A stretch of DNA of 34,896 nt from Pseudobdellovibrionaceae bacterium. Its GTDB lineage: Bacteria > Bdellovibrionota > Bdellovibrionia > Bdellovibrionales > Bdellovibrionaceae. Made by a program: the position numbers and the translations under genes. The notes under the pieces are model-generated. The model had not been told where the DNA came from and did not search any database. It worked only from the letters and a program-made list of their open reading frames with translations. The stretch covers positions 1-34,896 of the forward strand of contig JAKFYD010000067.1 of the NCBI GenBank assembly GCA_021731025.1, in the 5' to 3' direction. Below are positions 16,274-23,965 of the stretch, one piece after another; position 1 is the first letter of the stretch; each line of letters begins with the position of its first letter.

Positions 16274-17155
16274 TTATTTTAGCATGGAAGTGGGATTCAT
16301 TTCCACAATGAATTCTTCGGTCATCAGGAGCGCATCACGATTAAAGGTGAGATCTCGCTCAAAACCCAATAAAATTTCGAAGGCTGCGAGCAATTTTTCC
16401 CGAGGCAACACGGCTAGCTCCTTCAGATTTCCTTTTAATGAAGAATGAAAAAATGGTCCTGCTGAATGAATTTGCATCACCAAAGCGTCACGAAGAATTT
16501 CCATCCAAAAGCTCAGGCGCTCGGCAAATACCTCGCGGTCTTTAAGACCGTCGCGCCAACCATGACTCGCCAAAAGATCGGGCTCATTCAAAAATCGCGT
16601 TAGCTCCTGACTCCATTTCTGGATTGCCTCTTCGTCAACATCTTCAGATGACCGAGTTGGTCCCGCAGGAAAATGGACTCGTAAGGATCGCGATCTTAAG
16701 GTCGAAAGCATCATCGACGGAGTCGAAGTGATCAGAAAGAAAAAACTATTTGTTGGAGGCTCCTCAAGAACTTTCAATAAAGAGTTTGCGGCTGTCGCAT
16801 TCAAACGATGAGCTTCATTGATAATGATCACCCGAAATCGGCTAAGACTTTGCAAGCTGAGAAATTCCAAAATCTTTCGCGCTTCATCGATACGAATTTG
16901 ATTCTGCGAAGGATCGATGATCAACAAACTTTCGTGCGCCCCTTTTTCAACTCGCAAACAGGCTGGGCATTGACCACAAATTTTGGGATAATTTTGACAG
17001 AGAAGAAATTGCGCCAAATAATGAGCCGTCTTTTTTTTTCCAGCGCCCGAAGGTCCTGTGAATAAATACGTGCGCCCCACAGGATTGCCGGAAAAGTCCT
17101 CGGTCAGTCGATCGACGATAAGAGCTTGCTCTTTTAAAGTGGGGACGAGACCCAT
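16274..17155 (-). CDS. holB: DNA polymerase III delta-prime subunit
   Basis: A clamp-loader AAA+ subunit. Walker A is GPSGAGKKK (34-42), followed by the zinc module Cys53, Cys60, Cys63, Cys66 (C-x6-C-x2-C-x2-C), a region matching Walker B/sensor elements (VIIINEAHRLNATAANSLLKVLEEPP) and the STLRSRS sensor segment. The Walker lysine is followed by KK instead of the usual T/S, as expected for delta-prime, which does not hydrolyse ATP. The length of 293 is slightly short. A strong AAGGAGG lies 5 bases before the ATG, inside the end of tmk (22-base overlap). Confidence 0.9.
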   Translation of the reverse strand: MGLVPTLKEQALIVDRLTEDFSGNPVGRTYLFTGPSGAGKKKTAHYLAQFLLCQNYPKICGQCPACLRVEKGAHESLLIIDPSQNQIRIDEARKILEFLSLQSLSRFRVIIINEAHRLNATAANSLLKVLEEPPTNSFFFLITSTPSMMLSTLRSRSLRVHFPAGPTRSSEDVDEEAIQKWSQELTRFLNEPDLLASHGWRDGLKDREVFAERLSFWMEILRDALVMQIHSAGPFFHSSLKGNLKELAVLPREKLLAAFEILLGFERDLTFNRDALLMTEEFIVEMNPTSMLK

Positions 17156-17778
17156 CCTCGCCTCCTTAAATCAGTCCAAAGGTTTTCAAAGAGTTGTTCC
17201 GTGGATTTTTCAGCATCTAAAACTAACCAAGTTTGTGAATTCTGTTTGGCCTGAGAAAGAAAAGAGTCTCGCACGCGCTGATGAAAATCTTGTTTTTCTT
17301 TTTCAATACGATCGGATTGGATCCCTGTATTTTGTTCTCGTTGCTGACGACGAATTTCTGATTTTTCGACAGGCAAATCCAAAAGCACCGTCAGATCAGG
17401 AAAAAGATTTTGCGTTGAAAAAGAATTCAGCCAAAGAACATCAGATTCAGCGATCGAGCGACCACCGGCTTGGAAAGCCAAGGAACTGGCAGCAAAACGA
17501 TCACTCAAAACCCACTGTTTCTGCACTAAAGCAGGACGGATTTTTTGATCGACATGCTGAGCGCGAATGGCTTGATACAAAAGTAGCTCTGTTCGTGGAG
17601 TGGGCGCCTCGCCAGAAATGCGCAAAATAATTTCGCGAATTTCCTCGCCCAGCTGGGTGCCACCTGGCTCGCGGGTGCGCACAACCGAAATTTGATTTTT
17701 CTTGAGCTGAGTCTCGAGTTGGTTCATCAGAGTGCTTTTTCCTGAACCATCAAGACCTTCAAAAGCAATAAATGGCAT
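17134..17778 (-). CDS. tmk: Thymidylate kinase
   Basis: Phosphorylates dTMP to dTDP. The P-loop GLDGSGKST is at 8-16, followed by TREPGGTQLGE and VLSDRFAASSLAFQAGGR, which are TMP-binding and lid-region signatures; LDLPVE lies in the middle. The usual DRY is DRF here, a mild change. The length is 214, standard. The start has AAGGA upstream. tmk-holB is a common pairing, and the 22-base overlap points to one transcript that continues through tatD. Confidence 0.93.
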   Translation of the reverse strand: MPFIAFEGLDGSGKSTLMNQLETQLKKNQISVVRTREPGGTQLGEEIREIILRISGEAPTPRTELLLYQAIRAQHVDQKIRPALVQKQWVLSDRFAASSLAFQAGGRSIAESDVLWLNSFSTQNLFPDLTVLLDLPVEKSEIRRQQREQNTGIQSDRIEKEKQDFHQRVRDSFLSQAKQNSQTWLVLDAEKSTEQLFENLWTDLRRRGWVSSPL

Positions 17779-17860
17779 AAATCCTTATGTCCCTTCCCTG
17801 AATTTCTTTCAAGCCTTGCCTGAAATAAGTCTTAGCGCTGTTTTTGCTCAGCGTTATGAA

Positions 17861-17889
17861 TTGGAATTCCCAGGTCAAACACATAGATT
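17861..17889 (+). promoter_or_regulatory. Candidate promoter of secG
   Basis: TTGGAA (17861-17866) and TAGATT (17884-17889) are separated by exactly 17 bases and lie 25 bases before the secG start. Both hexamers match the sigma-70 consensus at four of six positions. This is a motif reading only. Confidence 0.4.
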
Positions 17890-17914
17890 AGCTTTTTTTC
17901 AAGGAGATTCCATA

Positions 17915-18310
17915 ATGATGACTTTTGTTGCCGTCTTACACATTCTTGTTGCGTTGCTTTTGATTGGCTTGGTTTTGGTTCAAGATTCAAAAGGGGGCGG
18001 AGCACTTGGAATGGGCGGAGGAGGCTCGAACAGTGTGGTTGGTGCCGCTGGCGCGCAAACTCTGTGGGCCAAAATAACTCGATATGTAGCTCTCGTTTTT
18101 GCTATTACCTGCGTCAGCTTAACTTACATGACGGCATCAAAAACAAAATCCATCATGGATTCAGCTCCTGTTCCTGCTGCAACAACAGGTTCGGCAGCTG
18201 GTGGAGCCGCTGCAACGACTCCGGCAACAACTGAACCAGGACCAGTAGTGCCTGCGGGAAAAGCGGCGCTTCCTGTGGATACGCCAAAAGCTGATGATCC
18301 TAAAAAATAA
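17915..18310 (+). CDS. secG: Sec translocase subunit SecG
   Basis: An inner-membrane subunit of SecYEG. Two membrane segments (FVAVLHILVALLLIGLVLV and ITRYVALVFAITCVSLTYM) flank the conserved SKGGGALGMGGG loop. The protein has 131 residues because of an Ala/Thr/Pro-rich C-terminal tail of about 55 residues, longer than in E. coli. The start at 17915 is set by AAGGAG 8 bases upstream; the frame open further left is tmk antisense. It is transcribed away from tmk and its end is overlapped 17 bases by the next gene. Confidence 0.93.
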   Translation: MMTFVAVLHILVALLLIGLVLVQDSKGGGALGMGGGGSNSVVGAAGAQTLWAKITRYVALVFAITCVSLTYMTASKTKSIMDSAPVPAATTGSAAGGAAATTPATTEPGPVVPAGKAALPVDTPKADDPKK

Positions 18311-19091
18311 TTCTTGGCCCAAGCTCCTTTTAGCTGCTGGCTTAATTTTCATTCTTATTTCGTTTTTCTTACTGAAAAGATGGAACGAATCTATTTCAAC
18401 AGGAAATGTCCTGGCCCGCACCGAAGATATTCAAGGGCCTGTTTTCCTCACTAAAAAATTCAGCTCGCAAAAAATAAAAATTTCCGCAAACACTTCACTA
18501 TCATCACTAGACACAATTGAAACATCCTCCGATGGCCAAGTTCTTTTGGAGTTCCCAAACACTTATCGAGTTCGTATGCTCGGTGGCAGTGTGGCCACTT
18601 TGGAAGAAAACGGCGAACAAACTTTGCTGATTTTAAAGCAAGGCGATGTTCAGGTCGAAAACTTTGGTCGCGAAGGCAGTCTGTTGATTTCCAAAGGCGG
18701 CCGGCGCATTTCCGCCACCGAATTCGAGCTCGAGAAACAAGGAAAATCATCTGCCGGCGCTTCACTGCCAATACCCTCTTCTCCAGGCGGAACTATGGCT
18801 AACACCGGGATGCTTTCGCAAGATGAAGTGCAAGGAACTTTGCAAAAACACAAGCCGATGTTTTTCAAATGTTACACTCAACTCCTGCAAAAAACTCCGG
18901 GCATCACGGGTCAAATCACTTTATCTTTCGTCATCGAAAAAAACGGAAAAATTTCCCAACCCGAAATTCCCACCTCAAGCATCAGCGACGCCAAGTTTCG
19001 CTCTTGCCTTCTTGAAGCTTTAAGTCGAGTGGAGTTCCGTGCGTTTTCGGGAGATCCTGTTTCGACACTGTATCCACTAAGGTTTGAGTAA
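18294..19091 (+). CDS. Membrane-anchored FecR/AgmX-type protein
   Basis: A 265-residue protein with one N-terminal membrane helix (KLLLAAGLIFILISFFLL). Residues from about 40 to 150 read like a FecR domain (ISANTSLSSLDTIETSSDGQVLLEF, then LILKQGDVQVENFG). After a Ser/Gly/Pro-rich linker, residues about 175-265 match the AgmX/PglI C-terminal domain (TonB-C-like): QGTLQKHKPMFFKCYTQLLQKTPGITGQITLSFVIEKNGKI. Such domains sit in the periplasm and link inner-membrane and envelope machinery in predatory and gliding deltaproteobacterial lineages. It overlaps secG by 17 bases, so it is probably expressed with it. The partner and role are unknown. Confidence 0.7.
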   Translation: MILKNNSWPKLLLAAGLIFILISFFLLKRWNESISTGNVLARTEDIQGPVFLTKKFSSQKIKISANTSLSSLDTIETSSDGQVLLEFPNTYRVRMLGGSVATLEENGEQTLLILKQGDVQVENFGREGSLLISKGGRRISATEFELEKQGKSSAGASLPIPSSPGGTMANTGMLSQDEVQGTLQKHKPMFFKCYTQLLQKTPGITGQITLSFVIEKNGKISQPEIPTSSISDAKFRSCLLEALSRVEFRAFSGDPVSTLYPLRFE

Positions 19092-19231
19092 AAACAAAAT
19101 TCGCGGCGCCGAGAAAAGTCACCGTCAAATTTCTAGACACCCTTGAAGATCCTCAAAGCAAAGAAGTCTCGCATAGCATCGGCATATTTGTCGCAATTAA
19201 AAGTGCTAACCATATTTAAACTGAGGCACCC

Positions 19232-21799
19232 ATGAAATCCTTTTCGAAAATCTTAGGCTTTGTTTTATCTTTTCAATTAGCTTTCTCGCCCTTAGCGCAA
19301 GCTCAGGTCGCCTCCGACGGTTCAGAAATTGGAGAACACAACCCCGGTCCAGATCCATCGACTCCAGAGGGGCGCGAATTGATCGACATCTACGCTGAAC
19401 TTCCTGAGTATATGGAAATGTCTGATGCATTAATGGAATCCCAAAAGTTTCGCTATATTTTTGGAATGATGATGAGTCGAACTTACTTTGAAAAAAACGC
19501 GGTTAAAGTTCTCTTTATCGGCCAAGATGCCACTCACATTGCTGAAGCCGCGAAACAACCTGGAACTTCGGGCTTTGGAGCTCGCGTACAAAGCATCGGA
19601 AACTACTTTGGTGTTGATCAAAGCGTAGCGACAACCAACGCTTTTCTATCCACTATCAAAGGACAATATGGAGCTTTTGACCACGTCATGGCTGAAGAGA
19701 ATAAGAAAGTACTTCGCCCCAAGGATGAAAAAATTATTCTTGAAATTGGCCAAGACGGAAAAGCGCAAGTTCGTCAATCGGCATTTGTTGACAGTGAACT
19801 CTGGGCAATTGCCAATGGTCGTGACAGCGAAATCCTTATAAAACGCGAAGCCTTCTGGGAGTGGATGATTAAAAATAATCCTGAGGCTTTAAGTTTAGTC
19901 ATTCTCTTTGGCGGAGCTGCCCGTGACGCTTGGGCTGAATTTCTTATTGGTCGTGGAGCTAAAGTGGGAACAAAGCTGGATCCTGAGCGATTGAAGAATA
20001 TTCAAGTGCCAGAAACCAAAATGGTTTATGCTGGGGGGAATAATGAATTCCCAGTTCCTGTAAATAAAGATGGTAAAGACATTTATGAAATCTTAGTTGG
20101 CCGCAAACTCGATTACTCAAAACCCAATGAACAAAAGTTAGCCGTTGATACATTAAAAAAAGCCGGTCAGAAAGCTATTGATATGATGGTATTCACTGGT
20201 GGTGGAATTTATGGCAGCGGTATTTTAAATGCGGCTCAATTAGGTGGCTACGACCTAAACAATGTTGAGATTAATGGTAAAAAAACAAATTCCATAAAGG
20301 GACTCAGACTTTCTGATGGCACTTACGTTAAACATGATATTGGTTTTACAACCTCGACTCATCCAAGCGCATTAAGCAAACTGACTCCTCAAATGGCTTC
20401 GATAGAATTAAAAAAGTCTTTTGCTCGATTAAACGATCTTAAAAAGCAAGGTTGGAAAGTAGAACCTGATCTCGATAGCAATGGTCGTCCTCGTCGAAAT
20501 GCTTGGCATGAAGGTGAAGATTATAAATATGGACGTGCTGATATTCGCGCAGGCTATTTTGAATTCGGTGCTCCAGATGATCGCCGGGTATCCCGTGCTG
20601 ATGCCAGTCGCTTAGATGCACAAACGATCGTCGCAGGGTCTCGCGACCGAGTTAAATTTGATAGCAAACTCATAGAAGCTGCAAAAGCAGCGATGCCTTC
20701 GACACCTAAAAATCCTGATGACCTTTGGTCCGTGCGCCAGCGACAAAAAGAAACTCGCTATATTTTTGACCGTGGCCCCGGCCGCGAGATCGCAAAATTA
20801 ATCATGTCGAACTTAGATCGAGAAAAAATCTTTGAGCCTAAGCCCGGAATGAAAGTTATGAGCGGCAGCAACGACGTCACTTTCGAAACTCATGGTATCG
20901 ATGCCTACTACACGAAAACTCATCCAGGCACTGGCTTCTTCGGAATTCACCGCGGGAGCTTTGAAAAATCTCGTGCGCTTATCTTGGCAGATCCTCATGG
21001 ACTTGATGATTGGAATACAGCTCGTGCAATGACGGGAGCTCGTGGTCAGTATTTGAATGGACTTATGAACGACATCGGATTTGGTGAAGATTATCTTGTC
21101 CTGAAAACTGTTCCGGTGGGAATGGATGGAGCAACGGCCGAAGAATGGGAAGTTGTTCGCGAAAGAACAGAATCTTACCGTGAAGTGGCCATCAAAGAGG
21201 CCTTAAAAAGAAGCCCTGTGGAAATGATTTTTACTGATGGTGAAATTGCCAAAGCTGAAATGACACGGATTTTAGCAAAGCTAAAAATTAAAAATATTTC
21301 CGTTGTGAATATTCAACGCAAAGGAATGGATCCTGCTTCAGGAATTAAAGAAGCTGGTCTTGCTTTGAAAGAAAATTTTAAACAGTTAAAAAATTCGACG
21401 ATCAGTGGAAAAATGTTAGATATCCCCCGCTCTCACTTAACTTGGTGGAGTCGTTTGTGGGAAGGCACCAGTGGTGATCGTGTGATTGATGCTACTGGAA
21501 AACACCGTGGTGGAGTTCGCGCTCTTGTGGCGCCGACGTGGGTTGTTCGCCAAAAGGTAAAGCCTTTACCTGCAGTAACGAAATCAATTGAGAAATTAAA
21601 AGAGCTCTTTGAAAGAATGAAAATTCGTTTTGACAGCGAACCCATCGATAAATTTATTGAGCGCAAACAGGTCAATTGGAAGTACTCTGCGAATAAAATT
21701 ACACCTCAATCTGCGACGATTATTGATCTTGTAGAGCATGCGAAAGCAGCTCCAAAGCTTGCACCGACTGGTTCCTGCCCCGCCGTCTTTGTAAAATAA
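19232..21799 (+). CDS. Exported protein with two uracil-DNA-glycosylase-like folds
   Basis: An 855-residue protein with a signal peptide (VLSFQLAFSPLAQAQ; cleavage near AQA). Fold 1 (about 60-400) shows the UDG superfamily order: VKVLFIGQDA at about 90, GTSGFGARVQSIGNYFGV, TTNAFLS at about 133, LVILFGGAARDAW at about 222 and THPSALS at about 375, which fits motif B (HPS). Fold 2 (about 555-745) repeats it: ALILADPHGLDDWNTARAMTG, ARGQYLNGLMNDIGF, KTVPVG, VEMIFTDGEIAKAEM and SHLTWW near 734. The 4Fe-4S cysteines of family 4/5 are absent and motif A differs (GQDATHIAEAA; ADPHG instead of GExPG), so activity on uracil is unproved. Shine-Dalgarno GAGG precedes the ATG. Superfamily assignment is motif-based. 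Confidence 0.7.
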   Translation: MKSFSKILGFVLSFQLAFSPLAQAQVASDGSEIGEHNPGPDPSTPEGRELIDIYAELPEYMEMSDALMESQKFRYIFGMMMSRTYFEKNAVKVLFIGQDATHIAEAAKQPGTSGFGARVQSIGNYFGVDQSVATTNAFLSTIKGQYGAFDHVMAEENKKVLRPKDEKIILEIGQDGKAQVRQSAFVDSELWAIANGRDSEILIKREAFWEWMIKNNPEALSLVILFGGAARDAWAEFLIGRGAKVGTKLDPERLKNIQVPETKMVYAGGNNEFPVPVNKDGKDIYEILVGRKLDYSKPNEQKLAVDTLKKAGQKAIDMMVFTGGGIYGSGILNAAQLGGYDLNNVEINGKKTNSIKGLRLSDGTYVKHDIGFTTSTHPSALSKLTPQMASIELKKSFARLNDLKKQGWKVEPDLDSNGRPRRNAWHEGEDYKYGRADIRAGYFEFGAPDDRRVSRADASRLDAQTIVAGSRDRVKFDSKLIEAAKAAMPSTPKNPDDLWSVRQRQKETRYIFDRGPGREIAKLIMSNLDREKIFEPKPGMKVMSGSNDVTFETHGIDAYYTKTHPGTGFFGIHRGSFEKSRALILADPHGLDDWNTARAMTGARGQYLNGLMNDIGFGEDYLVLKTVPVGMDGATAEEWEVVRERTESYREVAIKEALKRSPVEMIFTDGEIAKAEMTRILAKLKIKNISVVNIQRKGMDPASGIKEAGLALKENFKQLKNSTISGKMLDIPRSHLTWWSRLWEGTSGDRVIDATGKHRGGVRALVAPTWVVRQKVKPLPAVTKSIEKLKELFERMKIRFDSEPIDKFIERKQVNWKYSANKITPQSATIIDLVEHAKAAPKLAPTGSCPAVFVK

Positions 21800-21840
21800 A
21801 CAGGGCGGCATCCCCTATCATGAAGATATTGTTAGGATTT

Positions 21841-21871
21841 CGTCAAAGCCGCGCCAAAAGCGGCTTTGACG
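21841..21871. repeat. Perfect 12-bp hairpin between the UDG-like and nuclease genes
   Basis: CGTCAAAGCCGC (21841-21852) and GCGGCTTTGACG (21860-21871) are exact reverse complements around a 7-base loop GCCAAAA. The G+C-rich stem is long enough to be an RNA hairpin, but no T-run follows on either strand, so it is not a classic terminator. It may be a transcript-processing or attenuating structure, or a DNA-level repeat. Confidence 0.6.
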
Positions 21872-21911
21872 GCGCGCAATAACGCCCTTCTTGGTGGACA
21901 TTCTTAAATTC

Positions 21912-22832
21912 ATGAAATTGAATGGCGATATGAAATACAAAAAACTCATATTAATATTCATTTTATTTCCAATGTCAGCCTTCAGCTTTGGACCGATTGC
22001 TCATCGATCCGTTGGCTTAATTGCTCAAGCTAATCTGACACCGAAAGCTCAAGCTGTTGTTCGCCAGCTTTTAGGACAAGAGAGTTTAGCTGATGTTTCG
22101 AACTGGGCTGACCAAGTTCGCGGAGACGGTAAAGTCTATCAGCAAGCCAATTGGTACCACTTTGAAAAAATGAATGATGGCATCAACTACATTAACAACT
22201 TAAAAGCGATGCCCCAAGAACAAAGACTCAAAGGCGGAGTGGTCACTGCGGTCTTAGCAGCTTTCGATGCCATTCGCGCCCAAAACACACCTCCTCAAGA
22301 ACGGAAAGACGCTCTTAAATTTTTGGTTCACTTTGTCGGTGATATTCATCAGCCTCTTCACACAGGAAGAAATGAAGACATGGGTGGAAACAAAATCGAA
22401 GTGAATTGGTATGGCTACCCATCGAATTTACACGCGGTTTGGGACTCGGGCCTTATCATCGTTGGCCATAAAGATATTTTAAACCCCGCTGCTCCTGTCG
22501 AAAATCAAAGCGTAATTTACGCTCAATATTTAGTCGGAAAATTTGCTAAAGCCCCCGTTGATTTCAGCATGAATGTCGAACTGTGGTTGAATGAATCAAT
22601 TTCAATAAGGCCCGCGGCCTACAATCCAACTTATGCAACGAACCAACCTCTGTATTTATCCCAACAACTTCCTGTCGTTGATTTTCGAGTCTACCAAGCA
22701 GGAATTCGTTTAGCTGCGGCCTTGAACCAGATATTTGGTCAAGCCCCTATGCAAACGGTTGAAAAAGACATGTGGCAAAGAGTAACCTCGGTGCTTGGTG
22801 ATTTCCGCAAGTACATTTTCTTTAGACCATGA
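21912..22832 (+). CDS. Exported S1/P1 nuclease
   Basis: A zinc nuclease that degrades single-stranded DNA/RNA and removes 3'-phosphates. After a signal peptide (LILIFILFPMSAFS) come the family metal-binding blocks in order: FGPIAHRSVGLIA, DVSNWADQVRG, WYHFEKMNDG, HFVGDIHQPLHTGR, DMGGNKIEVNWYG, NLHAVWDSGL. The mature end is expected near Phe where the family has an N-terminal Trp that ligates zinc, an unusual change. I chose 21912 as start; the ATG at 21930 and the TTG at 21891 are also possible, none with an ideal Shine-Dalgarno. The end overlaps the next gene by 4 bases (ATGA). The exported location suits degradation of prey or environmental nucleic acids. Confidence 0.9.
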   Translation: MKLNGDMKYKKLILIFILFPMSAFSFGPIAHRSVGLIAQANLTPKAQAVVRQLLGQESLADVSNWADQVRGDGKVYQQANWYHFEKMNDGINYINNLKAMPQEQRLKGGVVTAVLAAFDAIRAQNTPPQERKDALKFLVHFVGDIHQPLHTGRNEDMGGNKIEVNWYGYPSNLHAVWDSGLIIVGHKDILNPAAPVENQSVIYAQYLVGKFAKAPVDFSMNVELWLNESISIRPAAYNPTYATNQPLYLSQQLPVVDFRVYQAGIRLAAALNQIFGQAPMQTVEKDMWQRVTSVLGDFRKYIFFRP

Positions 22833-23500
22833 GAAAAACTTTTGCTCTCGGCCTTATCCTAGCAAATCTGTTTAGCTTTGCCTGTCAAACATCGGCCTTT
22901 AAAAATACTTCTCTCTATCCTGAACATTGGTGGTCCCCTGTTTCTCGCGAAGATGCGCCCGATTGGGAAATACTTCCCCAGGACGCTGCTCGGGGCGAAG
23001 TTATTCTGTCGAAGAGAAATGAATTGGGGATATTATCCAACTTTGCGGCAACTCCATTCGAGTTTCATGGAAAGACCTACGCTAGCGTTGAAGGCTTTTG
23101 GCAAATGATGAAGTACCCTGAAGGCCCCGATGATTTACGCCGAAAGAATCCAAAAATACTTTGGCCTTACACGCGAGAACAAGTTGCGCAGATGACAGCT
23201 TTCGAGGCGAAAAAAGCGGGAAGCTTAGCGAACGCCAATATGAAGATTCTAAAAATCAATTGGGTCACCTTTGAAGGAAAAAAATTAATTTACCGTGAGC
23301 CAAAAAAGGGCGAGTTCTACCAGCTGATTTACGAAGCCGAGTGGAGCAAACTCAAACAAAATCCCCAGGTGCGTGAAATTCTTTTAAAAACCGGTGACTT
23401 AAAACTTCGTCCTGATCATAAGGTTGAGGCCGAGGCCGCTCCGGCCTGGCGCTATTATGAGATATGGATGGAAATCCGCGCCCAACTGCAATCTCCCTAA
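22829..23500 (+). CDS. Exported NADAR-type (YbiA-like) N-glycosidase
   Basis: A 223-residue protein. After a hydrophobic N-terminal segment ending in SFACQTSA (signal peptide; the cysteine could be a non-standard lipobox) comes a NADAR/YbiA domain at about 60-215: LSKRNELGILSNFAATPFEF, GKTYASVEGFWQMMKYP, REQVAQMTAFEAKKAG, YEAEWSKLKQNPQVREILLKTG, APAWRYYEIWMEIR. NADAR enzymes cleave N-glycosidic bonds in riboflavin intermediates or remove ADP-ribose from guanine in DNA/RNA; they are normally cytoplasmic, so an exported copy is odd. It overlaps the S1/P1 nuclease gene by 4 bases and is surely co-translated. The usual DxxWG near the C-terminus is replaced, so the exact substrate is open. Confidence 0.75.
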   Translation: MRKTFALGLILANLFSFACQTSAFKNTSLYPEHWWSPVSREDAPDWEILPQDAARGEVILSKRNELGILSNFAATPFEFHGKTYASVEGFWQMMKYPEGPDDLRRKNPKILWPYTREQVAQMTAFEAKKAGSLANANMKILKINWVTFEGKKLIYREPKKGEFYQLIYEAEWSKLKQNPQVREILLKTGDLKLRPDHKVEAEAAPAWRYYEIWMEIRAQLQSP

Positions 23501-23644
23501 GACGCAAGCTATATTTCCTGAAAAGTTCTATCTATTATTCCGCCGTTATGTTAGCCTGATCAAAGTTTAAGATACTGTCTGTTTCGAGTCTTTTGGCATA
23601 GGGCCTTTAATCTCTGAAGCGACTCCCAAGCCTTGGAGGTTATA

Positions 23645-23956
23645 ATGGGTAAAAAACTATACGTGGGCAACTTGCCTTTCTCTACAACTGAACAATCATT
23701 GACTGATCGTTTTTCTGAATGCGGAACTGTTGAGTCTGTAAAAATCATTACAGATCGCGATTCAGGTCGCAGCAAAGGTTTTGGATTTGTTGAAATGTCA
23801 GCTGACAATGAAGCTCAAGCTGCTATTTCTAAATTCAATGGCACTGATTACGACGGTCGCGCAATGACTGTTAACGAAGCTAAACCAATGGCTCCCCGTG
23901 AAAATCGCGGCGGTGGTTTTGGTGGCGGCGGCGGTGGCGGAAGAAACCGTTACTAA
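23645..23956 (+). CDS. RRM RNA-binding protein with glycine-rich tail
   Basis: A 103-residue cytoplasmic single-stranded RNA-binding protein of the bacterial/cyanobacterial Rbp type. RNP2 is KLYVGNL (residues 4-10) and RNP1 is KGFGFVEM (about 45-52), followed by a Gly-rich end (GGGFGGGGGGGRNRY). The start at 23645 is fixed by GGAGG 6 bases upstream; the open frame back to 23633 is part of the leader. The untranslated leader before the ATG is about 145 bases, which is long for this window and could be regulatory, as cold-shock-type RNA-binding genes often have structured leaders. Function in mRNA handling is inferred from the family. Confidence 0.9.
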   Translation: MGKKLYVGNLPFSTTEQSLTDRFSECGTVESVKIITDRDSGRSKGFGFVEMSADNEAQAAISKFNGTDYDGRAMTVNEAKPMAPRENRGGGFGGGGGGGRNRY

Positions 23957-23965
23957 TATTCTCTT

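Noticed and set aside
17732-17914. N-terminal extension of SecG
   Set aside because: The extra 61 codons are antisense to tmk and precede a clear Shine-Dalgarno and the normal SecG start.
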